Below are positions 1 to 6,388 of a stretch of 22,274 nucleotides of DNA, piece by piece (the first letter of the stretch is position 1; each line of letters opens with the position of its first letter). This DNA is from a virus. Made by a program: the position numbers and the translations under genes. The DNA lies in IMG/VR virus record IMGVR_UViG_3300021957_000349, positions 1 to 22,274 of that record; one strand, written 5' to 3'. The notes beneath the pieces were generated by a model. That model saw nothing but the letters and a program-made list of their open reading frames with translations. It did no database searches and was not told the DNA's origin.

Positions 1-467
1 CTTAGACTTGCAGTCATAATTGTTTTACCAGCACCAGTTGCTACTTCTTGTATGCACTGTGGATTTTTTAAGAAACTGTTTATGATCTCTACTTGATAAT
101 CACGCATCTTAATAGGAGTGCCAGAGGCAGGATGATTCTTCGGCCACATAATGTCACTGTAAGTATCTTCTGCCACTGGATCAAACTTGAATACTGTTTG
201 GTATTCTCTGTTGTCTTGTATGTCAACATCGTAGTTGAAGTCTTCTAATATAGGAAGTATATCTGGTAACAAGTTTAAGTATGTGCTACCGCCCATTTGA
301 AAGTATGCAACCTTACCATCCCAACGTCCTAGTCGTACTGCTGGCAAGTATCTTGCATGCGGTACATCATACTTGAAAGTGTTCACGAGTTTCTTACGAA
401 CATCAAGCTCTAGTCCTGATATCTTAAGATTTACTTCATCATTTATTATTAGTGTTGCCGTTCTCAT
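1..467 (-). CDS. uvsW: UvsW-type DNA/RNA helicase (N-terminal part, cut by window edge)
   Basis: The first 155 codons of a superfamily 2 helicase; the rest lies beyond the left edge. The visible part opens with a small domain containing an LPAVRLGRWDGKV stretch, the type of N-terminal region seen in T4 UvsW. It continues with IKMRDYQVEIINSFL (Q-motif-like) and a Walker A/motif I, ATGAGKT, at about residues 144-150. In T4, UvsW unwinds branched DNA and R-loops and drives the switch from origin- to recombination-dependent replication; that role is inferred here from family. The ATG at 467 has no Shine-Dalgarno sequence and lies only 7 bases after a -10 hexamer, so the mRNA may be leaderless. 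UvsX and a UvsY-like gene in the same window support the assignment. DEAD-box-like motifs further along cannot be checked. Confidence 0.85.
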   Translation of the reverse strand, partial: MRTATLIINDEVNLKISGLELDVRKKLVNTFKYDVPHARYLPAVRLGRWDGKVAYFQMGGSTYLNLLPDILPILEDFNYDVDIQDNREYQTVFKFDPVAEDTYSDIMWPKNHPASGTPIKMRDYQVEIINSFLKNPQCIQEVATGAGKTIMTASL

Positions 468-473
468 AATATT

Positions 474-501
474 ATTATATACACTTTTTGTAATTAGTCA
501 A
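474..501 (-). promoter_or_regulatory. Sigma70-like promoter of uvsW
   Basis: On the minus strand TTGACT (501-496) and TATAAT (479-474) are separated by 16 bases. The start codon of the helicase begins at 467, where transcription would be expected to start, so the promoter predicts a leaderless message. The same TTGACT-N16-TATWAT layout occurs at 2151-2178 and 20070-20097. Confidence 0.65.
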
Positions 502-506
502 GGAAA

Positions 507-535
507 GTGGGCAACATTTTTACAACATTGCCCAC
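507..535 (-). terminator. Hairpin terminator after the AAA ATPase gene
   Basis: An 8-bp stem, GTGGGCAA pairing with TTGCCCAC, encloses a 13-base loop. On the minus strand it is followed by TTTCC, a weak U tract. It sits 41 bases after the AAA ATPase stop codon and directly before the uvsW promoter. The core stem GGGCAA/TTGCCC is the same as in the terminator after gp32. The short U tract makes intrinsic termination less certain. Confidence 0.5.
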
Positions 536-576
536 CTGTGGTTGTCCAGGAGCTAGATCTGATATGACAACCTATT

Positions 577-1389
577 CTATCTGCGTTTCATCACAGTGTT
601 TTCTGCTAACTGTTTCCAGTTAGGACTTACCTTTGTAAGATCTGCTATCTTCAACGCCATTCTCAAACTGACTTCTCTTAATTTATCCTTAACAGTATCC
701 ATGAAAGCAATTACTTCGCCTTCCATTTCTTTACTAAGATCATAATCCTTAAACAGTTCGCCTGTAGCAACAATCTGTTTAATACGTAAGAACTTGTCTC
801 TCATAGTATCAAGTGTAAGATCCAAGTAATGACATCTTGATTGTAATGCATCTAAATGATCTTGTAGTTTTTTACTTCTAACGTTCTCAAATTTTACATT
901 AGTAATAAAAATTACACCGCCTTTGAATTCAAACTTGTCTGGAATACCTTCTGATCTAAGTTTGTTACTATCTGCATTCCAATGTAGCACACGTTTCTTA
1001 CCTGAATCAAGTGCAGCCTTAAGTATATTAAGACTAAGTTCGTCCATAAGCACACTGTCACAGTCATCAAATACTAACACATGGTTAGCATCTGCATGTC
1101 TGTATAATGTAGCATATAGTCCTAGTGCAGTCATTGCACCTTTTACGACTTCATACTTGATTGGTCTACCAGCAATGCTATCCATCATTGATGCTTTGTC
1201 TAATTCTTTTTCAACTCCATAACTCTTTCCGACTCCTGGAGGTCCAGTAACAATCATAGCTCTAACATCACCAGCAATAACTGCTTTGGTCATATCATGT
1301 AGTATATCAAAACGTGTAGCAATACGGTCCATAACCTGCTGATCAGTTTCAAAATTAATAGTTTTGGAATCTTGTTTTTTCATTTGCAT
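577..1389 (-). CDS. AAA-family ATPase
   Basis: A 270-residue P-loop ATPase. Walker A is GPPGVGKS (about residues 49-56), Walker B is LVFDDCD (about 105-111), and GGVIFITN further on fits a sensor 1 strand. An adenine-nucleotide-dependent motor or remodelling role follows from the family; the partner is unknown. It is not the T4 clamp loader in any way I can show. An open frame extends six codons upstream to an ATG at 1407, but a TAGGAGA ribosome binding site lies inside that extension and is correctly spaced for the ATG at 1389, so I chose 1389. Upstream, TTGACA and TATAAT both occur at 1441-1458 but only 6 bases apart, so they do not form one normal promoter. The gene is followed by the hairpin at 507-535. 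Its place next to uvsW suggests a DNA-metabolism role, as inference only. Confidence 0.8.
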   Translation of the reverse strand: MQMKKQDSKTINFETDQQVMDRIATRFDILHDMTKAVIAGDVRAMIVTGPPGVGKSYGVEKELDKASMMDSIAGRPIKYEVVKGAMTALGLYATLYRHADANHVLVFDDCDSVLMDELSLNILKAALDSGKKRVLHWNADSNKLRSEGIPDKFEFKGGVIFITNVKFENVRSKKLQDHLDALQSRCHYLDLTLDTMRDKFLRIKQIVATGELFKDYDLSKEMEGEVIAFMDTVKDKLREVSLRMALKIADLTKVSPNWKQLAENTVMKRR

Positions 1390-1459
1390 TCTAGCTCTCC
1401 TATGCAATGTTGTTTTCTAACTGTATAAACAGCTTAACACATTATACGTATATGTCAAC

Positions 1460-1582
1460 CTATTTCTTAAGTTTTTTTGATGGTTTATAGTCTTTGCCAG
1501 CAACTTTTTTTTGCATTTCGTCTCTGCCTTCAACGTATGTATCAACTATTTCTTGCCACTGTTGTTTAATCCATTTTAACAT
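1460..1582 (-). CDS. Small basic protein of 40 residues, unknown function
   Basis: A 40-codon ORF on the minus strand, beginning MLKWIKQQWQEIVDTY and ending in a lysine-rich tail (KPSKKLKK). A TAGG ribosome binding site lies 7 bases before the ATG and overlaps the stop codon of the preceding small gene, so the two are probably translationally coupled. The amphipathic N-terminal half and basic tail could suit a nucleic-acid or membrane contact, but no family is recognised. Support comes from tight spacing in a run of same-strand genes, not from homology. Confidence 0.55.
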   Translation of the reverse strand: MLKWIKQQWQEIVDTYVEGRDEMQKKVAGKDYKPSKKLKK

Positions 1583-1588
1583 TGATAC

Positions 1589-1750
1589 CTAACCTGTTTT
1601 CTTTTGAATCTCTGACATTTTTCCTGATCTAGTTTGCAGACCCATTTTGATATACTCATTACGAACAGCAATACACTCAGACGCAGTAAGACATTCCCAA
1701 ATTTCAAAGTCACCTGTTTCGGCACTTTCACCTAGTACATAATACTTCAT
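1589..1750 (-). CDS. Small protein of 53 residues, unknown function
   Basis: A 53-codon ORF starting MKYYVLGESAETGDFEIWEC, with no motif I recognise. Its ATG overlaps the stop codon of the upstream gene by one base (TAATG), the usual sign of coupled translation, and it ends 6 bases before the next small ORF. The short beta-like N-terminus followed by a helical stretch resembles many small early phage proteins, but function is unknown. Confidence 0.6.
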   Translation of the reverse strand: MKYYVLGESAETGDFEIWECLTASECIAVRNEYIKMGLQTRSGKMSEIQKKTG

Positions 1751-1941
1751 TATTTGTCTTCCTTTTTCTTCTTACTACGTTGCCAAGGATTTGTTAATGC
1801 GCCTTCTGTTCTTGCATTAGCAACACAGACTGTAACCTTTCCACCTTTTGCAAAGTACTCGTCATAAGCCTGTTGCAATTCTGGGTCTTTACTTGTTCTT
1901 GGTGTAAAGTCTATTTCTTTAATTGTAGATTCGTCTGACAT
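1750..1941 (-). CDS. Small protein of 63 residues, unknown function
   Basis: A 63-residue protein with a polar N-terminus, a GGKVTVCVAN strand-like segment and a lysine-rich C-terminus (RSKKKKEDK). The ATG follows an AGGAG ribosome binding site at normal distance. It is the first gene after the promoter at 2151-2178 and the 203-base structured leader, and overlaps the next ORF by one base (TAATG). It therefore heads a likely operon of three small genes, perhaps reading on into the AAA ATPase. No homology recognised. Confidence 0.65.
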   Translation of the reverse strand: MSDESTIKEIDFTPRTSKDPELQQAYDEYFAKGGKVTVCVANARTEGALTNPWQRSKKKKEDK

Positions 1942-2144
1942 ATTTGCTCCTGTTATAAAACTTGATCTTTTTACAATCAGTACAGATGATCAATCTGTAC
2001 CGGGTAGTTTTTAGTTGTAGTGTTATGGTTCCTTGAGTCCTACCTGACTTGTAAACCTCTGTAGTTGTCGAGCACCGCTCTCCCTTAATCAACTACTTAC
2101 ACTTTACTGCTGGCTATGTCATATTGTTTCCTTTTCCTTACTAT
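1942..2144 (-). promoter_or_regulatory. Long structured 5' leader of the small-gene operon
   Basis: About 203 untranslated bases lie between the predicted transcription start (near 2144) and the ATG at 1941. Three inverted-repeat elements are visible. GTAGTTG/CAACTAC (2061-2067 with 2090-2096) encloses a GAGC-GGT-GCTC hairpin (2070-2080). AACC/GGTT (2054-2057 with 2027-2030) encloses a short AGTC/GACT stem (2036-2049). An uninterrupted 8-bp stem GTACAGAT/ATCTGTAC with a 5-base loop lies at 1980-2000, about 39 bases before the start codon. Near the 5' end is a two-codon ORF (ATG ACA TAG, 2114-2122) with an AAGGAAAAGG ribosome binding site. This looks like a cis-regulatory RNA, but I do not recognise a known class. 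Confidence 0.45.
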
Positions 2145-2150
2145 GCTGTT

Positions 2151-2178
2151 ATAATAACACAGTTTAAGGTTAAGTCAA
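2151..2178 (-). promoter_or_regulatory. Sigma70-like promoter of the small-gene operon
   Basis: TTGACT (2178-2173) and TATTAT (2156-2151) are separated by 16 bases on the minus strand, the layout also seen before uvsW and before gp32. It lies just after the terminator at 2201-2227, so the downstream genes have their own start of transcription. The initiating base would be near 2144. Confidence 0.6.
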
Positions 2179-2200
2179 CCTTTTTATTTGTTTTGGCCAT

Positions 2201-2227
2201 AAAAAAATCGCCCAACTAGTGGACGAT
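2201..2227 (-). terminator. Rho-independent terminator
   Basis: The minus strand reads ATCGTCC, a 7-base loop, then GGGCGAT followed by T7. The 7-bp stem contains one G-T pair. This is the clearest intrinsic terminator in the window. It closes the candidate small RNA and the transcript of the 194-aa gene. Confidence 0.8.
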
Positions 2228-2296
2228 CTGATTAAAACCGCTTAGTAACTAAGCGAACATGTTGGCGCCTTCTCCCAACTTGCGAATTCTTTTTGT
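2201..2296 (-). ncRNA. Candidate small structured RNA with its own late promoter and terminator
   Basis: About 95 bases with no ORF of useful length. On the minus strand it is headed by a TATAAATA box at 2310-2303. It then shows a GTTGG/CCAAC hairpin (2263-2281), an uninterrupted 7-bp hairpin CGCTTAG-TTA-CTAAGCG (2239-2255) and an intrinsic terminator ending in seven U residues (2201-2227). The unit lies in the 3' flank of the 194-aa gene, so it could be released as a 3'-UTR-type small RNA or be made only late from its own promoter. No known RNA family is recognised; tRNA-type arms are absent. Existence and ends are inferred from sequence signals alone. Confidence 0.5.
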
Positions 2297-2302
2297 TACT
2301 TT

Positions 2303-2310
2303 TATTTATA
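2303..2310 (-). promoter_or_regulatory. T4-type late promoter box TATAAATA
   Basis: The minus strand carries an exact TATAAATA, the consensus T4 late promoter recognised by gp55-type sigma. It lies 24 bases beyond the stop codon of the 194-aa gene and points away from it. The only thing downstream before the terminator is the hairpin-rich stretch at 2201-2296. Presence of a gp55 homologue in this phage is assumed, not seen. Confidence 0.6.
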
Positions 2311-2333
2311 CTAATAAAAAGACGACTATGTTT

Positions 2334-2918
2334 TTATGGTGCTACATATGCGGCTATGTTAGCTGGTATGCGTTGAATCCAGGATATTGTCTGTTCATTA
2401 TCTAAGACAAACTGCCAACTAGAAAACGTTGGACTATCTACACCACCAGAGGGAATTCCGCCAGCATCTGCAGATGTAGCCGTTAATACCGGAGCAGATC
2501 CATCAATGAGTATAGTCTTCTTTTCTGGAATAGCACTTTCACTACCGTCACCATATGCTAGATCGGCATTGGTTCCCGGATAGTAGTAGGTACCGTCATG
2601 TAGAAAAGGACGCTCGCTTTCTGGATATGAAGCAGAATTAGTATCGCCTGAACTTACAAGTACTGTACCAATTGAAGCTTTTCCTGCAGTGATTTCTATA
2701 CTGCATGCAACTTCTTGTTCTGCAGTATCGTCTGAATTAGTATAATCCCAAGACAAAATGTAGTGGGTGTCATCTGCTGGTGCATTTACACCATCATATG
2801 TATTAACAACGGCAGTAGATATTGCTCCGCTGAACACTTGAACGCCGCCCATTGTTACGGTTGCAGTTGTTCCGGCGTCGTGATTCCAACCTTCGACTAA
2901 AAATTTTCTTGTTGCCAT
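2334..2918 (-). CDS. Probable virion structural protein (194 aa)
   Basis: A 194-residue protein, low in charge, rich in Thr, Ser, Gly, Ala and Val, with alternating beta-type patterns throughout. It has no signal peptide, membrane segment or catalytic motif. It begins MATRKFLVEGWNHDAGTTAT and ends in a tryptophan-containing segment (SWIQRIPANIAAYVAP). Such beta-rich composition fits a small capsid, neck or fibre-associated protein, but no family is recognised. The ATG follows AAGGA at about 9 bases. A TATAAAAG element at 2938-2931 could be a degenerate late promoter. It stands between the sugar island and the regulatory region and does not overlap its neighbours. Confidence 0.6.
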   Translation of the reverse strand: MATRKFLVEGWNHDAGTTATVTMGGVQVFSGAISTAVVNTYDGVNAPADDTHYILSWDYTNSDDTAEQEVACSIEITAGKASIGTVLVSSGDTNSASYPESERPFLHDGTYYYPGTNADLAYGDGSESAIPEKKTILIDGSAPVLTATSADAGGIPSGGVDSPTFSSWQFVLDNEQTISWIQRIPANIAAYVAP

Positions 2919-2942
2919 TTCTTCATATTCCTTTTATAAAAA

Positions 2943-2962
2943 TATGTATATAGATATACATA
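2943..2962. repeat. Perfect inverted repeat between genes
   Basis: TATGTATA and TATACATA form an 8-bp inverted repeat around a 4-base centre, between the glycosyltransferase gene ending at 2976 and the start of the 194-aa gene. It is all A/T except one pair and has no U tract after it, so it may be an operator or a weak hairpin; AT-rich chance occurrence is possible. Confidence 0.3.
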
Positions 2963-2975
2963 CGTATAACTCTAT

Positions 2976-3731
2976 TTACCTCCAATGTCCCAAAATTAAA
3001 CTATCATTTACTTCATGAGGTTTTGGATTTCCATGAAAAATTACAATACTTGTTTTGGGATTAAAAGTACTTGTACCGCCAGGATTCAATGGTTTTCTAT
3101 ATCTAAAATCCATTCCACCTTCTTTGACTTGCCAACGATAACTTACTATTTGATCAGTGCTATAGTAACCTACGTCGTCTTTTATCTTGCTGAAAATATA
3201 ATCTTGATCTCCATGCCATGGACATCTTGGATTGTTTATAATCTGTTTTAAATCAAAGTCTGTGTATACATAATTGTATTTGAATGGATCAAACCACATT
3301 ACACTGCTGTTTATTTTCCACCTACTGCTTTTCATTAGATATTGAAAGTCTCTAGCGGCCCAAAATTTATCTCTACTTACATTCCATAACCAATCCAGAT
3401 TGCCTGTAATCACAGAATCTAAATCAAAATACAACATCTGTGACCAGTCTGTATTCCAATGTTTACTGTTGAACAGTTGTATCTTATACCACCAACTACG
3501 TTTAGGGCCTCTAACACCTTCCCATTCTTCTAGATCATGACGTATATAGTTTGCTGGCACAAACCTGTTGCTTTCAGTAAACACATGCATTCTCACTGTT
3601 GGCGTGAGGTTCCGTTCTAAACCACGATAAAGTTTATCAACGTAACTCCAATCATAAAGAGTATCATGTATAAGACAAGCACAATCAATTGTGTCGGTTA
3701 CACTAGTGAGTCTTTTAATCTTTTTAGCCAT
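2976..3731 (-). CDS. Glycosyltransferase, GT-A type with DLD motif
   Basis: A 251-residue protein with the layout of a GT-A nucleotide-sugar transferase. After an N-terminal strand region it has QMLYFDLDSVITGNLDWLW (about 99-117), where D103 and D105 form the metal-binding DxD. A GDQDYIF segment follows, and a C-terminal FHGNPKPHEV (about 232-241) could supply a further metal-ligand histidine, as in GT8-like enzymes. It would move a sugar from a nucleotide donor to an unknown acceptor in the host cytoplasm. The ATG at 3731 follows AGAAGG. The first 34 bases lie inside the end of the upstream gene, in another frame, so translation is probably coupled. It is the last gene of the sugar island. 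Confidence 0.75.
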   Translation of the reverse strand: MAKKIKRLTSVTDTIDCACLIHDTLYDWSYVDKLYRGLERNLTPTVRMHVFTESNRFVPANYIRHDLEEWEGVRGPKRSWWYKIQLFNSKHWNTDWSQMLYFDLDSVITGNLDWLWNVSRDKFWAARDFQYLMKSSRWKINSSVMWFDPFKYNYVYTDFDLKQIINNPRCPWHGDQDYIFSKIKDDVGYYSTDQIVSYRWQVKEGGMDFRYRKPLNPGGTSTFNPKTSIVIFHGNPKPHEVNDSLILGHWR

Positions 3732-4573
3732 AAACCTTCTGCTATTTCATCTACTGTGTATTCAGTATGACTTATTTCTACTAACCATTGTTTTCTGTCT
3801 TTGGTTGGAGGATTTTCTATTTGTTCTAACGCAATACTCATTGGGTAAGCTAGACTTTTCGTGTCTACCACTACATTAGAACCAGCAATTACTGCATTGA
3901 TACCAGGACCACTGCAATGATTTATTACACAATGATAGTTGTAATCAATGTTGAATGCATCGTATGTGCTTTCTATTTGCATTGGTGTTTCTAGTGTACA
4001 ATTCTCTATAACTTTGTTCATCAACAACATTTTAAAACGTTGCGTTGGAATAAAAAATGGACAACGTGGATGGTATCTTACAACAATATGTCTATCACTG
4101 TGTTTTCTTATTCTGTGTATTAGATCAACAGTCCAATCTTCTAAACTGGGCATGCCTTCCCATTGCAAACTTTTATTGTGTTGGGCCGCAATGAGTATTT
4201 TATCATTGAGTTGATTGTTATGTAAACTAACGCCAAGTTTACGAGGACGGTCAAGATCTAAGTTTTCAGTATGACCGTAATATCCTTCTGTAGTAATATT
4301 GTTGACTGCAATTTTCCAAGTAACTTCACGTTCTAATGCACCTGCATCAATTACCACAACTGGCTTTCCGAGCGAACGATAGTGTTCATATATCCTTTTG
4401 TTCTTGCTCATTCTGCCATTCCATAGTACACTCCATATAACAACAGCATCACAGTCGAGGGAGTCTTCAACAGGTGTTATACCAGCACCTCGACAGCTGT
4501 TTAGAAATGCTTCCATGATTGGTTTGCTATTCAGAGCACACTGAGCAGGATAATATGCTATGTTATTGATCAA
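3698..4573 (-). CDS. Capsule-type glycosyltransferase domain, GT-B-like (291 aa)
   Basis: A 291-residue protein, one of three related domains in this island. Shared marks are an (R/K)HIVVRYHP strand (about 162-169), CVINHCSGPGINAVIAGSNVVV (about 215-236) resembling the donor-binding C-terminal domain of capsule/Kdo-type transferases, and a closing WLVEISHTEYTVDEIAEGLW. The N-terminal half has VVVIDAGALERE and a TEGYYGH segment. A sugar-transfer role is inferred; donor and acceptor are unknown. The only in-frame start near the conserved N-terminus is TTG at 4573, two codons after a stop and without a clear ribosome binding site. It is divergent from the gene at 4589, with just 15 bases between the two starts. 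Confidence 0.65.
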   Translation of the reverse strand: MINNIAYYPAQCALNSKPIMEAFLNSCRGAGITPVEDSLDCDAVVIWSVLWNGRMSKNKRIYEHYRSLGKPVVVIDAGALEREVTWKIAVNNITTEGYYGHTENLDLDRPRKLGVSLHNNQLNDKILIAAQHNKSLQWEGMPSLEDWTVDLIHRIRKHSDRHIVVRYHPRCPFFIPTQRFKMLLMNKVIENCTLETPMQIESTYDAFNIDYNYHCVINHCSGPGINAVIAGSNVVVDTKSLAYPMSIALEQIENPPTKDRKQWLVEISHTEYTVDEIAEGLWLKRLKDSLV

Positions 4574-4588
4574 AGGTTAAATACCCAT

Positions 4589-5419
4589 ATGAAACGTTAC
4601 ACAGTAATTACCACTTTTAATGAACAAGGCCGCAAATTATACGGACAAAAAATGGTCAACAGTTTTCAAAACTTTTGGCCGCGAGAAGTTGATTTAGTTG
4701 TCTACACTGAGGGCACAACAGTTCCTACACAAAGCTCAAATGTAAGACTTGTTGATTTGTATGCCAACAGTAAAGTATACAAGCAGTTTTTAAAAAGACA
4801 TAAAAACAATCCACAGGCTCAAGGTGGTAAAGGTCCCAACAATGAAGCAAAATATGACGCAAGGAAAGCATTTAAATGGCAAGGCATAAGATTTTGTCAT
4901 AAAGTTTTTGCCGTTCATCATGCAGTAAACACAATTGACAGTGACTGGATCATATGGTTAGACGGTGATACACTAACTCATACACCAATGGCAATGCAAT
5001 TCCTTGACAGCGTCAGTCCAGACGAATATCTAGCAACACACCTTGGACGAGGAGAAAGATACCACAGTGAATGTGGTTGGGTAGGCTACAATAGAAAACA
5101 TACGCAAGGCATTGATTTTGTAAACGACTTTGCTGGATTGTATATAAATGATACAATGTTTAACTATCCTGAATGGCACGATAGTTTTTTGTTTGATGTA
5201 ATGCGTAGGGAATATCAAAACAAAGGTGCAAAGTTCTTCAATCTCAATCCTCATCCAGATACCAAAGGACTTGCTGGACATCCGTTTATAAACAGTGAGC
5301 TCGGCAGATATATTGATCACATGAAAGGAAAACGAAAAATAGTTGGATACAGTAAGGCAAACGAGTACCAAATGCACAACAATATTGACTATGTGAAAAG
5401 TATACCACGTGTTAGATAG
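4589..5419 (+). CDS. Glycosyltransferase-like protein, GT-A type with DGD motif
   Basis: A 276-residue protein opening with a GT-A-like strand (MKRYTVITTFNEQG). The segment DSDWIIWLDGDTLTHTP (about 117-133) holds a DxD-type motif, D125-G-D127. Middle histidine and acidic residues (ECGWVGYNRKH, YPEWHDSFLFD) may shape the acceptor site. It is probably a cytoplasmic transferase using a nucleotide sugar. It is first of three plus-strand genes embedded in a minus-strand island and overlaps the next gene by 11 bases. AAAGG lies about 13 bases before the ATG, further than usual. No convincing promoter is visible in front; one would have to lie inside the divergent gene. Confidence 0.7.
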   Translation: MKRYTVITTFNEQGRKLYGQKMVNSFQNFWPREVDLVVYTEGTTVPTQSSNVRLVDLYANSKVYKQFLKRHKNNPQAQGGKGPNNEAKYDARKAFKWQGIRFCHKVFAVHHAVNTIDSDWIIWLDGDTLTHTPMAMQFLDSVSPDEYLATHLGRGERYHSECGWVGYNRKHTQGIDFVNDFAGLYINDTMFNYPEWHDSFLFDVMRREYQNKGAKFFNLNPHPDTKGLAGHPFINSELGRYIDHMKGKRKIVGYSKANEYQMHNNIDYVKSIPRVR

Positions 5420-5738
5420 TTTGATTCTTAGTTTTGCTATCAGTATGCATTTTGGACTATCAAACGAAAGTTTCAATAATCTACATCCACATGTACAGTA
5501 TCAATTGCCAAACAATTATGTTACAGGAATATATCATAACAGTGACCGTAGAGAAAGTATATACATTGGTAAAGAAGCCACATACAAAGGCTTAGATATC
5601 ACATATGGCTTAGTACATGGATATCGACGCATAGATATTGCTCCAATGATAAAAATCAACTATGGTAACTGGTTTATTGCACCAGCCGCCACTGAAGATG
5701 ATATTGGATTAGTATCAGGAATAGAGGTAAAATTCTAA
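5409..5738 (+). CDS. Small beta-rich protein, possible outer-membrane-like barrel (109 aa)
   Basis: A 109-residue protein with a short hydrophobic N-terminus (LDSLILSFAISMHFGL) followed by alternating polar/hydrophobic strands separated by short turns: HVQYQL, YVTGIYHN, SIYIGKEA, LDITYGLVHGY, IAPMIKINYG, NWFIAPAA, GLVSGIEVKF. The pattern and final aromatic residue are those of a small beta-barrel. Whether the N-terminus is a cleaved signal peptide is uncertain. The start is taken as GTG at 5409 because this keeps the hydrophobic N-terminus; an ATG lies twelve codons later. It overlaps the genes on both sides (11 bases, and one base as TAATG). A membrane role in modifying or masking the surface is speculation. 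Confidence 0.55.
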   Translation: MLDSLILSFAISMHFGLSNESFNNLHPHVQYQLPNNYVTGIYHNSDRRESIYIGKEATYKGLDITYGLVHGYRRIDIAPMIKINYGNWFIAPAATEDDIGLVSGIEVKF

Positions 5739-6388
5739 TGTATCAAGCTCATGGATGGTGGTTTGCAGACCAAGACACTCATTTTTCTCATATGATTCAA
5801 AAAAATATTAAAAAAGGTGGTCCTGCAGAATACCAAGAACCTGTTAGACAGAAAAGTTTGCAATTTGTTAAGGATTTTGGTGTCGCAGTAGATATAGGTG
5901 CAAATGTAGGACTTTGGAGTAGAGACCTAGCCGCACGTTTTGCTAGAGTAGTTGCAATTGAACCGGTGGTTGAGTTTCAAGAATGTTTGCGTAAGAATGT
6001 ACCTATGGAAAATATCGAGATATGGCCTATTGCACTAGGTACCGAAGACACAACTATAGATATGGTGATAACTGAAGGAAATACTGGACATTCGCATATA
6101 AACAAAGACACTATTGGTATGGGAAAGGTAGACATGAAATGCCTAGACAGTCTATGGTTCGATCGAATTGATTATATGAAAATCGACTGCGAAGGTTACG
6201 AAATGCAAATACTCAAAGGTGGAGAACAAACTCTACGTACACATCAACCAATTGTTGTAGTCGAACAAAAACTACACAAAGACACCGGAATAACCAAAGA
6301 CACACAATATGGAGCAGTAAACCTCTTGCTTAGTTGGGGAGCCAAGAAACTAGGGCAGGTACGTAACGATTGTATACTAGGTTGGTAG
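5738..6388 (+). CDS. FkbM-family methyltransferase
   Basis: A 216-residue class I SAM-dependent methyltransferase. The SAM-binding loop is VDIGANVGLWS (about 51-61), with the ribose-binding acidic residue in VVAIEPVVEF (71-80). The FkbM-type block is DYMKIDCEGYEMQILKGG (about 145-162), then a VVVEQK strand. FkbM enzymes O-methylate sugars or polyketide hydroxyls, and inside a glycosyltransferase cluster a sugar O-methylation is the natural reading. The ATG overlaps the preceding stop codon (TAATG). The gene's 3' end overlaps the end of the minus-strand gene at 6377 by 12 bases, an unusual tail-to-tail arrangement without room for a terminator. Confidence 0.85.
   Translation: MYQAHGWWFADQDTHFSHMIQKNIKKGGPAEYQEPVRQKSLQFVKDFGVAVDIGANVGLWSRDLAARFARVVAIEPVVEFQECLRKNVPMENIEIWPIALGTEDTTIDMVITEGNTGHSHINKDTIGMGKVDMKCLDSLWFDRIDYMKIDCEGYEMQILKGGEQTLRTHQPIVVVEQKLHKDTGITKDTQYGAVNLLLSWGAKKLGQVRNDCILGW

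Noticed and set aside
923-1222. 99-aa plus-strand ORF inside the AAA ATPase
   Set aside because: Shadow frame of a gene with clear ATPase motifs; low-complexity Ser/Leu translation and no ribosome binding site.
1441-1458. Perfect TTGACA and TATAAT hexamers upstream of the AAA ATPase
   Set aside because: They are only 6 bases apart, and neither has a good partner at 15-19 bases, so they do not form a standard promoter.
1942-2333. A tRNA or tmRNA gene in the non-coding stretch
   Set aside because: No T-arm pattern, acceptor stem or CCA-type end fits; the stems seen are unlike a cloverleaf.
2334-2918. Target gene of a diversity-generating retroelement
   Set aside because: No second repeat copy and no reverse transcriptase gene in the window.
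4500-4588. A sigma70 promoter for the plus-strand cassette (GATAAT with an upstream TTGCTA)
   Set aside because: The spacing is 19 bases and both hexamers are weak, so it is not called.
5030-5476. 148-aa minus-strand ORF opposite the glycosyltransferase at 4589
   Set aside because: Shadow of a gene with a DxD-type motif; its translation is a run of hydrophobic and Ser residues typical of antisense frames.
4574-6388. Inverted repeats flanking the plus-strand cassette, as for an invertible element
   Set aside because: The sequences at the two borders were compared directly and in reverse complement; no matching repeat was found.
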